Translations under genes and position numbers: made by a program
Source: Heterotrichella gracilis
Taxonomy: Eukaryota; Sar; Xanthophyceae; Tribonematales; Xanthonemataceae
Assembly: GCA_032358255.1 (NCBI GenBank)
Contig: JAULBX010031481.1
Location: forward strand, 62,001-126,000
Length of the DNA stretch: 64,000 nucleotides
Reading direction: 5' to 3'
Notes under the pieces: generated by a model
What the model saw: only the letters and a program-made list of their open reading frames with translations
Told to the model about the DNA's origin: nothing
Database searches by the model: none
Shown: piece after piece, positions 1 to 11,131 of the stretch
Layout of the letters: the number at the start of each line of letters is the position of its first letter
Numbering within the stretch: position 1 is the first letter of the stretch

Positions 1-18
1 GTATCGTGCAGTCCATAC

Positions 19-1793
19 CTGTAGCCCGCAATGTTGGCCATTGAGCTGAGGGCATCAAAAGTCTGCGCCCTGCTCAGCGTCCGGGGGATGCAGTCCATGC
101 CTATTCAAAAGGGGAAAAGAACGTGAGAAGCACTTGCTACTGGTGACAGGTGGCTATTTGGGGTTCAGGGTTTGTTAGGGATTTCCCCAAACCCTGAACC
201 CTGAACAGGCTGTGCGGCAGCAGGAATGTTGCATGCCCTTGGCAGGCAATGGTGCAGCACCCTCGCCAAGCACAGTCATGGATGATGCAGGGGTTCAAGC
301 GCCATGAATAACACAGTGAGCAGGTCATGGGTTGGCGATATACCCCACACCCTACCCAACACAGCCAGTTGCTTAGCCTGCGGCAGCTCCACCGTGTGTC
401 AACCATGCATACACTTAAACCCTAAATTACAAACCCTACCAAATACGGTCATCTGTTTTGCCTGCAGCAGCTCCACCAGCTCCTTATTCTGGGCGGGGTA
501 GATGAAGCTGATCAGCCTGTGGACCAGAGCATGCGGGGTGGTTCACAAGAAGCCCGGTTTGGCCTAAGACAGTGGAGAACATGGCACAGGAAGCGCCAGA
601 TTAGAGTGAAGCGGCGCGAGATAGTGCGAGGATGGCTGCGCATCTGGCTGGACTGTGAACTGACCGCCCAAGCGAGTGCTGGCGAGTGCATTGGATGCCA
701 AACCCCAAGTACCTTGACAAGCCCTAAACACAGCACCAAGTACCCGTTACATGCACCATCACAGTTACAGCAATGCCAAGTACCTTGCTCCTTCCTTGAA
801 CTTTGCAACCTCTGTTGCCACGTCGGGTGGCCGGACCTTGAGCACTATGTCTTGCGCAAAGGCCTCGTCTGCACTGCCCAGGTGGGCCCCTGAGGACTCG
901 TACTCCGCGTTCTGCACGGGACAAGTGGACACACCTGGTGGGTATAGGGGTGTATGCAACCCACTTATGCACGACAAAGGAGTGGTGCAATCCAGGCGAA
1001 ACCATGTGCAGGTATGCAAGCAGGTGGTGGAGCAATATATGTGCAGCTACAACCCCAAGAGGCAAGGTAAAAAGCTCAAGCAAACCAGTTGCAAGTACTT
1101 TGCAGTCCCAGGTATTAGTTTGCAACCCAGATGCAAGGTAGTGAAGCAGGCGTGCGTACCGTGAACTTGGCATCTGCCCCTGCCCCATCCTCCACCACCA
1201 CCTTCTTGAACCCAGCCTTGAGCAGGGCTTGCACACCAGCAGGGGTGATGGCAACCCTCTTCTCGTTCAAGAAGGTCTCCTTGGGCACACCTGCACGTGC
1301 AGCAACGTATCAGTCACAGCTAGACGCATGCAACATAGACATGACACGATCCTGTTCGTGGCAGTGCCCCTCCAGGATAACCGGTGCAATACCAAGTCGG
1401 CTCTAACATTTTAACAGGGTATGAACGCCGGTGCTGGACATAGGGCGAGGTCCGTGCTAGAAAACGGCGTTTATCTTTCCGGTTTGGTGACGTACCCACA
1501 CTGAGTTCTGAGTATGGGATGCCTGCTGCGCTGGAGGCAAAGCTCTTGCTGTGCGTCCCATCAGCCGTCAGGCTCTTCTGTAGGCTGGCATCAGTCACTG
1601 CAGCAGCAGTTGTGCCCTTTGTCTTCTCCAGCAGGGCAGAGGGCCTGCACTGCTGATACCCGCGACGGGGCATCACGTCCCCCACCCGGCATGGCTGATG
1701 ATGGCCCCTCAAGAAGTTGCGGCACAGCGAGTTGCTGACCGTCGGTGCGAGGCTGGTCAAGCCATGCCTCTGTAACGCACCCAGGACAGGCAT
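19..1793 (-). CDS. NNT: NAD(P) transhydrogenase (proton-pumping), N-terminal part, runs off left edge
   Basis: Exons in gene order: 1793-1496, 1290-1160, 911-784, 516-440 and 100-19; the rest lies beyond base 1. All junctions keep phase. The protein begins with about 90 residues rich in Arg/Ser/Ala and poor in acids, a likely organelle presequence. It then enters the alpha-subunit domain 1 (alanine dehydrogenase/PntA fold): [19 protein letters not shown], then a segment ending [10 protein letters not shown], then [17 protein letters not shown], then [12 protein letters not shown] with [12 protein letters not shown]. These are classic transhydrogenase signatures. The enzyme couples hydride transfer between NADH and NADP to proton movement across a membrane. 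The start ATG at 1793 is a true ATG. The exon-4 donor is followed by AGGGTTT-like sequence. Family call is secure; the target organelle is inference. Confidence 0.9.
346..394 (-). repeat. Degenerate copy of NNT exon 4 3' end and donor
   Basis: Inside intron 4, 346-394 repeats with changes the block at about 431-479. That block is the last ~40 coding bases of exon 4 (the ELLQAKQ region), its donor and the CCCTAC run after it. Shared landmarks read on the + strand are CCCTACC, TTGCCTGC-like and GGCAGCTCCACC. It has no usable acceptor, so it should be removed with the intron. Confidence 0.6.
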
Positions 1794-2656
1794 CGTGCGG
1801 TATTGTGCCTGCGATCGCCCCTCGAGAAAGAGTGGATATCAAGGGCGAAGGCAGTAGCCCCGTACCAATCAACGTTGGTGATTGGCTGGGGTTTCAACAC
1901 ATGCTGCTTGTATTTGCAGCAGATCAAAAGGTCTCTTGTGAAAGTCTGGCAGGCATCGGTGAGTTTGCAGCCGTTATGCAGTCTCGGAAGTGGGTGGCGA
2001 TGTGTCGTAGCCCGATTGCAGGATGTAAAGTGGATCGCATCACGTGCATTCCAAGGTTTTGGCGCCAAGACAATTCCCGCCACTACCTAGCTGGGCAAGT
2101 TTGAAACTTGAAGCACTAGACAAGCCAGGAAGGTGGTTAAGGCTTACCTTGTGTCGATTAATAGCCTGCACGGAGTGTTACGCGAGCACACAAGCTCAAA
2201 AGTTAAGGACAAATCAGGGTAGTACCGTACTCCTGGTTGCATTGGTAACTGGGGTGCACCAACCCACTATGGGTATACCTGTGTTGGCCAAGGTAGCCTG
2301 CGTATGCGTCTATTGGGGGGTTTCCATGCTTGGGGTGGGCCAACTAGCGACTACCTGCCACCATATCAACAGCATGACGGCACCAGCCTGAAGATGCTAT
2401 GCAGATTAAGGAGGCCCTAACAGTATCAGCCGCGTTCGTCTTCGCAAACGTCAAGGGCGGGACAGAAGTAAGATTCCTACATTATTTTCCTGTGCCTTGA
2501 GCCGCACGTGGGGAAGGGTTCTGCCGCATGGTCCCTTGACTGTTTGACCGCCTTGACGCCTATGCATTGCATGCATCCGCCCAACTCCCACAGAGGACAG
2601 ACAAGAGTCTCTTCTATTTATCAAGGGCAAATAGAATACTTTCGTCGATTTTACAG
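1794..2656. other. Intergenic, divergent promoter region of NNT (-) and the Pro-rich gene (+)
   Basis: No coding exon could be supported here. The open frames have no family resemblance and no consistent splice borders. The region should hold the start sites of both flanking genes. No convincing TATA box was seen. Confidence 0.4.
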
Positions 2657-2659
2657 GCC

Positions 2660-5600
2660 ATGGTGTTGCTGGAGGTATCCGCCAAAGGGGAAGAGCTGGA
2701 CCGATTGGTGAAGGTGCACCAAAAGCATGCACCCTTGCTGAGGCAGCTTCAGGTGAGAGTGAAAGGGACCTGAGGTGGCCTGGTCTACTGGTCAACATCT
2801 CAGACTATGCATGCACCTCTTGCCGTGTATGCATGCGTGTACGTTAGCCATGGACCATCTGACACAAAATCTCAAACCCTACCCTATCACCGGCGCACTC
2901 TATGCACAGGGGCAGCAGCACCAGCTGGACACCACCCAGTCACTGCAGCAACACAACCAGACTATTCATCCACCTCTTCCCTTTATATGCATGAGTAGCA
3001 ATGGACCAAGCAAAACCCTAAACCCTAACCTCTGGCGCACTAACCACTTATCCCTGGCGCACTGCTGTTACATGCACAGGAGCAGCAGCGCCAACTGAAC
3101 ACCACCACCTCAACAACAGCACCACCACCCCTGGCCCCACTGCTCGAGAGGGCCGTCCAACAACTTCGGGACGCGCATGGCGCCACGGTGTCCAAGCTGC
3201 GCGCCTCCTGCAGTGCGCTGCGGCACCTGGCCAGGCTGTTGGGCGACTTTGTTGCGGTGCACAGCCTGGTGCAGCAGGAGGTCACGGCCAGGAGCCCACA
3301 GCTGGTGAGCAACAAGCCTGCTTTTGTGGGGAACAAACCCTGTTGAATATAAACGCATGGTTTATATGTTTTATTCATTTTCATTTTTTATTCATTTTTA
3401 TTTCTTAAATTAAATTAATAACCAATTTTCAAATTACTTTTAATTCAAAATTCAAAATATGTAGTCCCAACTGCCAGGGCTCAGTCAAACTGGAGCAGTC
3501 GTTGTGCTATCAACCCCAGCTTGCATCTTTGACTCCTTGTCTGCTGCAGGGGCAAGAGCAAGCTGACTTGGCCGCACTGGTGGCTTGTGAGCAGCGCATC
3601 GTCCAAGCAGTCGGGGATGCCATTGCATTCGTGCGCCAGCTCATTGGAGACCAGGAGGCGCTGCCAGCGGCACCCAGCCGCGGGCAACACGTGCACCAGC
3701 CAGCGCCTGCCGCTGTGCTACCCAGGCTTCAGCAACATGTGCACCAGCCAGCGCCTGCCACCGTGGTGCCTAGGCTTGAGCAACATGTGCACCAGCCAGG
3801 ACCCAGCACCATGCTTTCCCTCCCAGCTGGGCAAGCGTCTGCGCGCCCCATTGTTGACCAAGCTCAGGCGCCACCTGCAGCGCATACCACCACACCGCAG
3901 CTTGGTCAAGGCAGGGGACAAGGTGTACAGCATGCAGGCGGGATTGCCCTGACAGCATTCCTTCCCCACCCATTTCAACAACCACTGTCACCGCCTGTGG
4001 CGCCTACCGGCACGCTCCAGCCTCTCCCGCGTGGGCAAGGCAGAGGCCAAGGCAGGGCGCATGCAGCTGGGATTGGTCTTGTCCCAGGGATTCAGTCACC
4101 ACCATCCCTGCTTGCACCGGCACAAACAGCGCCAACGCTCCCTACAGGGGTGGATGCACCATCCTTGCCACAGCACGGTGTCTGCTTCCCAGCATGGTGC
4201 GGGCAACCATCAGCAAGCACGGCGCCTCCCGCAGCTCCACATGTGCCTCTACTATCCCCGCATGCCAGCGGGCAACTTGGTGTGCATTCGCAGCATGGGG
4301 TGCAGCCACAGCTGGGGCCAGTCAGTGCGCCTTACCCTTCCAAGCCACCACACACAGCTACCATTTCCAAGGGGCTCACCCTGCCCACCGCCACGCTGCA
4401 GCCTCTCCCCAGTAGGCATGGCAGCAGCCATGGCGGGGCCGGGGCGGCTCAGGCAAGTGGGATCGCCCTGCCAGCGCTTCTGTCCCTTCCAGCTCAGCAA
4501 CCACAGGCGCTAGCTGCAGAGCCTACCACCAGCACACTGCAGCCTCTCGCGCTTGGGCAAAGCAGCGGCCAAGGGGGGGCACGTGCAGCTGGGGTGCAGA
4601 AACAGCCTGGCCCAGTCAGTGCGCTTCGCCCTTCCAAGCTTGTGCCGCACTTTGGCTCCATCGCTGCAAGACAAAGCGCACCGCTGGGTGAGGCTCCAGC
4701 AGTTGCGACAGGCCCTGTGGCGAGCTGCAGCCGCCAGGCAGACGAGGTTGTGGTACCAGGACGCCAACCTGGCATGGGATCAAGCACACCGCTTTGCGAG
4801 GCTCCTGCAGTGCCCATCTGCAGCCGTCAGGCAGACGAGGTGGTGGTGCCAGCGAGCCAGCCTGAGGCGCCTGTGGTGCAATGGCCTTTTGGAAGGCTTT
4901 TGCAGGCAACGGGAGGGGATATACCACCTCGTCACATGCAGTCACCAGCAAACCTGGCAGTGGGAGGGGAGCACATGCCTTTGCACAGCAAGGCAAGAGC
5001 AGACAGGGTACATGGCAGTCCAGGTGCGCTTGGCAGCCAAGGCGCAGGCGCAGGCCATGAAGCTGATGCATTGGATGGTGGAGCCTTGGCGACAGTCTGC
5101 CTTGCACAGCTGCGGCCAGACCAGGATGCCCTGCCGCGGATAGAGAGCCACACCCTGGCTTCAGCCCTAGCGTCAGCCATCCATGCACAGGCACCGTGCG
5201 TGGGCGGCCAAGACCAAGATGGCACGCCATCCCAGGGTGTGGGACATGGCAATGGCGCTGGTGCACTGGATGGCGCAGCAACAGCCTGCCTTGCACGAAT
5301 GCAGCCAGATGGCGACGCCTCGCCCCATGTAGGGAGCCAACCACAGCCTTCAACCAGTGCTGCACAGGTTTCAGGCGCGGGCAGCCAAGGTGGGGATGGC
5401 AGGCCAAACCATCGGATGGAGCTGGGGGCTGCAGCCAGGGGCAGTGGCAGCCAGAAGGGACAGATGGACCTCATGCTTTGGCCAGGAGTAGCGGGGGGTG
5501 GCGATGGGAACCGCTGGCGCACCGACCCTGCACTGAGGTATGAGATAAATGGAGATCACTGTAAACTGGTGTGCCAACCACCGTGGAGAGAATCCGAATG

Positions 5601-7819
5601 GCGAGTGCAATTTGATCACATTGATCGCTCTGCCGCTGGCGTCCACCACTTTGCAATACAGATTGTTGCTATTGTTCGTGCAGAGTATTTGGCAACTGTG
5701 CAACATATCAGGTGTATGCCCAGGGTATATGCGCCAACCTGATATTGGCATGTGTTTGAGCTGCACCCATCTTGTCTGCCGCAATATCATGGTGATATGT
5801 TCTCCAGCTGGTCACTTCATGCATGCTGGCCAGGTCATGCTGGCTTGCTTTTCAAAGCTGAGCATTCACCCTAAACCCTAAACAGCCCCACCACGCTTCT
5901 ACGTCCCTGAGCTTCCACAGCTTTTCTTGATGATGTGGTGCACCTGCAGGGGGGACGCCGCTCCCAGCACCAGCACTGACCGCTCGGCATCCCAGCAGGC
6001 AGGCCAGAACCCGCCCTCGGTACTCGAGCCATTCTCCTCTGGACCCTCTCTGCAACCAGCCCAGCCTGAGGCCCTGCTAGGAACATCCCCGGGCTCTGTG
6101 CCTGGGCCGTTCTCTTCTGGAGCGCCTGGCAGTCCTTCACTTTTGGCACCACACCAAGACCATGATGGGAGCCAGCGGCCTTCAGAGGGAGCAGTCCAGA
6201 CACATGCACCGGCAGGTATGCAATATTGTGGTGTAATAGGATTACATTCTACTTCCATTTTATAGAAAAATTCTAATCTAAAGACAAAATAAACAAATCA
6301 ATGCATCCTTCACGATTTATTCCCTGTCCTCCAGTACCAGTGCAGCCTCCGGGATAAATGATGTGAATGGAATGGTTCAATATATGACACAAGGCTATGT
6401 GGCAGGTGGCATTGGCAATGGCAGCGGCAGCCAGGGCGTGGCGCAGCCGCCAAGCAATGGGGAGGGGGTTGTGCCGGACAGCGAGGAGGAGGCGACACCT
6501 GGCAGCGTGCGCACAGAAAGCATCCCGCCCACGCAAGTCATCTCTGATATGGCCCAACCAGAGGAGGTAGCGGCAGCTGATGTTGAGCAATCCACACCCA
6601 TCCAGCAACGGTGCAGCGCCCCACCAGCGACAATTGCCCATAGAGATCTGCCCCCTGCTGCTGCTCAGCAGGCTCAACCGCTCCCTGGCACCAGCCCTTC
6701 TCCCCTTGTGCAAGAGCGGGCGGAGTGGATGCAGGGCGGGGCAGGTTCCATGCAGGGGAGGGCGCGGTCTGGTGGTGCAGAGCGGGCAGGTTCTCTGCAT
6801 GTTGGGGCATTGCCTGGGGATGCAGAGGCGCCTGGCAGTGGGAGGCAAGGTACACCTTCCAGCAGTGGGTTGGGGACTCCCTTGCCTGGCGGGATCTTCC
6901 ACAGCAGCCAGAAGGGGTCCACATCTCCAGGAAGCAAGGGGAGGACGTTGGGGATGCACACTGGGGATGTGGCCTTGCGGGAGGCAGCTCTAGCTGATGG
7001 TGAGGCTGTTTATGCCATGACACACTTTGCACCTGTGAGTGATAGGTTGAGTGATTATAGTTTGCCTTTGTTCTGTTGGTTTTTCAAGTATCCACTTTTT
7101 TGTCGAGGCGTACCCAGACACAGAGACCTGCCGTCAAAGCCAGAATCACCATTTGTTTACCTATAACGCTGGGTGTTGCAGGCTCAGCACCAGATACCCT
7201 GTGGAGTGCACTGGCTCATCAAGCGCCTCAGCCCGCCCTGCCTCCTCGCACCACCCCAGCAGACACCACACCTGCACAGCCCCACAACCAGGCAACACAA
7301 CCCTCTGGCCCTGGCTTTCAGTATCCATTGGTGTCGAGCCAGGAGCAGCAGCAGGGGGCCAACTGCCAGCCTGGCAGCAGCACTCGGAGCCTGCCAGCTG
7401 GCGCCCAGCATAGCCCACGCGGGTTTGGCGGTGGCGGGTCAGCCAGTCAGCCTGTATATACATCTGGGGGTAACTCTGGTGGAGAAAGCAGGAAGGATGC
7501 CTCTGGTGCCACTCGCAAGCGCAGCTGGGATGGCATTGGAGAGTATGGGTCAGCTGCTTGTGATGGGATTGGGATGGGGCACAGTGATGCAGCCAAGCGG
7601 CAAGCGACCTGGGAACCATGTTTGCAGCAGTTGACAGACACAGCTGCAGGGTCACAACCACTCCCTGATGAGGGTCCCACTTTGCTGGGGGCATCTGCTG
7701 AGAAGGGGAAGGGGAGCTGGTCAGGTGCCAGGTCTGAGGATGGTGCTTCGTCGCTGGAGCTTGAGCTTGAGTCGCAGGGGGAAGCAGGTGGGCTCATCAC
7801 CAGTGTGGAACAGCGATGA
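2660..7819 (+). CDS. Pro/Gln/Ala-rich low-complexity protein of unknown function
   Basis: Six exons chain in phase: 2660-2752, 3080-3304, 3550-5537, 5950-6215, 6346-6999 and 7182-7819 (stop), giving 1287 residues. The ATG at 2660 sits in CCATGG context, but an earlier exon cannot be excluded. The first ~130 residues are charged and heptad-like (LLEVSAKGEELDRLVKVHQK, later LERAVQQLRDAHG) and may form a helical or coiled-coil head. The rest is disordered. It has three tandem copies of QHVHQPAPAxVxPRL near the start of exon 3, repeats of the type TLQPLxxGQGRGQGxxHAxGI, two copies of CSRQADEVVVP, and two related Ala/Gly/Asp-rich blocks near the exon end. The C-terminus is Ser/Gly-rich with an acidic tail (SLELELESQGEAG). 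No catalytic or binding domain was recognised. Scaffold or transcription co-factor roles are possible, but only from composition. Confidence 0.75.
2806..3110 (+). repeat. Tandem duplication covering the start of exon 2 of the Pro-rich gene
   Basis: Two units lie in intron 1. The first has ATGCACAG followed by GGGCAGCAGCACCAGCTGG at about 2902. The second has the same acceptor at 3079 and the real exon 2 start GAGCAGCAGCGCCAACTG. Both are preceded by ATGGACCA, a CCCTA run and GGCGCAC. The first copy loses coding character after about 20 codons. Confidence 0.6.
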
Positions 7820-8418
7820 ATATGTGTGGGTGGGTGGCGGTGCTACTGTAATATTGTCAGTGCCACTACCCAGAGTCAGTCAGCATGGGCATGCCTAGGA
7901 CCCCCTCCACAGAATCAGTGGATATTGAAGTTTGACAGGTTTAGCCGGATGGGCTAGCCTGTGTCCAGATGAGAATATAGGTTTCTTCTCGACGTGGCAC
8001 GGCGATTTTGTCGTGGGCGATGACCCCCCGCTCGCGTTACAAGTCGTGGGCCGCCCACAGGGCGTTTTCCCTCAGGAGGCTGCGGAGGATACCGTATCAG
8101 ATACTTAGTAAGTCAACCGTGCCGCAGCTGCAAAACCCAGACAAGACTGCCAACTTCAGCAACCTATCGCAGGAACCCAGGGGTTGTGATTTTGCTAACG
8201 TTGACATCCAACGGTGACGTCGGGGCATGTGTCCATGCCCCTGCCATGCCCTCTATTGCAGCTTGAGGCTTCGCTCCAGCATGTTCAAGTCAAGCACCTA
8301 ATGCAGCGACGATGGCTCATACTGGGCTCTCTAGAACCATGACGAGTTTTAGTGTTGGGCCAGGAAGGGCTTCGGTCGACAAGACCAGCGAAGTCTCGAG
8401 CTTCAGGTCGGTCTATGA
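7820..8418. other. Intergenic; one possible unassigned exon at 7981-8107
   Basis: A clean 127-base open stretch at 7981-8107 lies between TATAG and a strong GTAAGT donor. It encodes FFSTWHGDFVVGDDPP and following residues. It could be an upstream exon of the TmcB-like fragment, but its phase does not join the next exon simply, so it is not annotated as coding. Nothing else is visible. Confidence 0.25.
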
Positions 8419-8459
8419 AACAAGATGTTCTTTCCTGTCGGGTCTATGAAACAAGATGT
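8409..8459 (+). repeat. 31-bp direct duplication
   Basis: GGTCTATGAAACAAGATGT occurs at 8409 and again at 8440, at the 5' edge of the first recognisable TmcB-like exon. The frame is open only after the TGA in the first copy. Confidence 0.8.
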
Positions 8460-9871
8460 ACCTGTCCTCCAAGGACCTGGGGTCATCTTGGGCATCTTGG
8501 GCATGCACACATTCAAGGAGCTGCTGTTTGAGACTAACCACTGCCTCAGGTAATCACTTGTTGGTAGTAATCATGCAGGCAGTCTGACTCATGCATGCCC
8601 ATCTGTAATGTGCACACACCATCCACCTCACATTTCTTCTTTATTACATGTCATGTATCATTGATAAATATAATTACAAACTTACTGGCAATGCCAAATT
8701 GGCGCCCTGTGGCACAATCTCCAGGTGGTGTGCAGTTAAAAGCATGGTAAATGCTGCCATGTTACTGGCCATTACCAGTAGTGGCCAGTGCAGTGCTGAA
8801 CCTACCTTGCGGAGCAAATTTGAATAATTGTTTAAACTTTTTGCAGCGCTGTGCTAACCGTGAAACATGGCACTGTGTAGGTCGGATAAGGCCACCTGCT
8901 ATCAACCAGACCACCCTTTCTGCCAGGCCACCCACAATGGAGTGGATGCGCTCATGTTTGCATTCCTCAGCGCTGCACAGCAGATGGCTGCTGACCCAAA
9001 CCAGCTGCAATCAGCAGACAACCAGAACTTCAAGTTTGTGTGGGACGCCGGGGGTCATGACCTGCATGATACGCTGTGCCATGACTTGAAGAGCTTGATC
9101 CACAAGGTAGTATGCATTACCTTCACAGTCTGATGATATCAGATCAGATTTGATTAGCTGCATGTGCCACTCACACATGATTTATGCCAAAGACCCTCAA
9201 TTCCTTTTCAGAAAACACTAAAAAAATCACATATTTTAATTATACCGACTATGTGAATCGTGGCGTGCAACAGGCTTCCCGCAACAGCCAACGGCGCCTT
9301 GTCACCCTCCACTGGGTCATCATTGCGCTGATGTTTGCGTTCCTGGGATTTTTCTCGCTGTTTCAGTTGCAGCCATTTTTCAAGCGCTTGGGGAACGACT
9401 CGCTGAGGATTGCAGAGCTACTCAGCCAGCTCTCGCCGGATCTGGATGTTGAGGCATTGGTGCAGCAGGTAGGGGGATGCAACACATGCTTTGCAAGTCT
9501 TTTACGTGCCTGTGCACATGGGAAGCCCTCCATGGCCATGACACTTGAGTAAATGTTTTGCTCTCGATCGGTTATCTGCTGTCCCCCCCAGAAATTTTAC
9601 GTATTCCCTACCACACTGTGCTTGATCAGGGGTTGCTCCTGCATGGCATTGCTCATGTGGCTCAAATCACATCTTTACAGCCAACATGTAAAAAACTGGA
9701 ACAAAATCCCACCTATACCTGTTTAAAGTTCTCACACTAAAAACAAATGCTCACCCGCACGTGCAGGCCCTGGAAGTTTCTAGCAATGAGGTGCAGTTGC
9801 CATTGTGGCGACGCTCACGAGGGGTACGTTACAGGGCAGCAGAACCAGACAGCCCCCCAAAGCGACGGTAG
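8419..9871 (+). pseudogene. TmcB-like membrane sensor, C-terminal exons only
   Basis: Four exons chain in phase: about 8419-8549, 8881-9106, 9274-9468 and 9767-9871 (TAG). The joined product reads LLFETNHCLR, then SDKATCYQPDHPF, then GVDALMFAFLSAAQQMA, then FKFVWDAGGHDLHDTL. One strong membrane helix follows (VIIALMFAFLGFFSLF), then FFKRLGNDSLRIAELLSQL, and a basic tail ending PPKRR. This order (extracellular loop with conserved Cys, one helix, then an AELLSQL juxtamembrane segment) resembles the TmcB-like PAS-associated membrane proteins of chlorophytes, from memory of the family. The large multi-helix N-terminal part that such proteins have is not seen in the 600 bases upstream. The entry is therefore called a truncated remnant, though a distant upstream exon set is possible. 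Confidence 0.5.
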
Positions 9872-11131
9872 AGAGTACGACAGCAGCATAAGCAGCCGTA
9901 GCATGTCTATCCATAGTTTTGCTTATCTTGAAACCCTGGACGCGGAGCATGCAACCCGCAATGTATTTTTGCCAATATAGCAGTAGTTGACTTTTGCGCT
10001 GAATAGTTGTTCCCTGCCCGTTGAATAGGCCTAGGTAGCTATTTCTGAGAGATCTGCCTGTATGTGGCTTGGAGTATATTTCAGACTGTTTTTGCCCTTG
10101 CAAATCAGAAATTGTCTCCCCCCTTAGATACATGCGAGTTAAGCACTTGTGACTGCAATGCATGAGCACATGTGCATGGGACACAAGCTACAGCATGTGA
10201 GATCCAGCACCTGCCATGATGTGTCCCTCAAAACTTGGAGCTTGTTTAGAAACAGTCCCTTGAGGGGCCTCAAAGCAGTACCAAAAGTGCACGCCTATAG
10301 GGTGCCTGGATAAAGGTATAGAGGGAGGCTCATGGCCACACGCGCTGAACTGTTACAATGAATTGATCTAGACACTACCGGGACACACCTGCCTTGCGCC
10401 GTGTATACAAGCCTGAATGCTAACCCTGGCTAATCTTGTTATATGGCGGGGATGCAATGTGATGTGTCAAAATTGTGGGACCACTCACTCTGGAAATACA
10501 AGGACACAGTGCACCAATAAACAGACAGGTATGTCAAAGTGTTCCAACATGTTCAGGACAATGTGCGTTGCTCGAGCTGAGTGGACAGGTACCCAGTTGG
10601 AAGTGCAAAATAAATAAAAGATTAATAATTTGTTTTATCTGGTCCGAAGCTGCTGTCTCCCCCGCGGCTACTTTTACCGTGCATACTGCTTTCTGGTAAA
10701 GTATCAGGGGACAGCAACGGCAGAATCAGCATTATAATTGTGCAAACATAGCAAAGTTGTGGAGGTGGTCGGTGCGTGACAAGTTGCGGAAGTGTTGGTC
10801 TATAGTTACCGTTGGGACCCCCCCAACCAAGGTGAGGGCCCTGAACGAAAGGGAGCTGAGCGGGGCAGGGTAGCGCAGAAACGGACCAGAAGAGTTTCAG
10901 CTGACAGTATTCGTTGCTGTGGAAGGCCGGGGGCACTATTCCTGCAGCCTGGGAGCTTTTTTAAGCCATGGCGAGTCGACAATTCGGCCTCTCGTAAGGG
11001 GTAACAGACAAGTCGCCCCGTCCACGCGCTGCCACAGGTGCTGCAGGTACACTCCGACTTCCTTTGACCGTCAATTTCATCTGATTTGGGGTCCGATCTT
11101 CAGTTGACACAGCAACTGACCTGTGTCAGGC
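9872..11131. other. Intergenic, no gene supported
   Basis: No exon with family similarity or coherent splice borders was found. A short ATG frame at 10969 (MASRQFGLS) followed by the strong donor GTAAGG could be a first exon of the pseudokinase gene, but it could not be joined in phase. Confidence 0.35.

Noticed and set aside
4616-5407. Long minus-strand open frame opposite exon 3 of the Pro-rich gene
   Set aside because: It mirrors a GC-rich repeat exon, has no family match, and the + strand chain of six phased exons explains the region.
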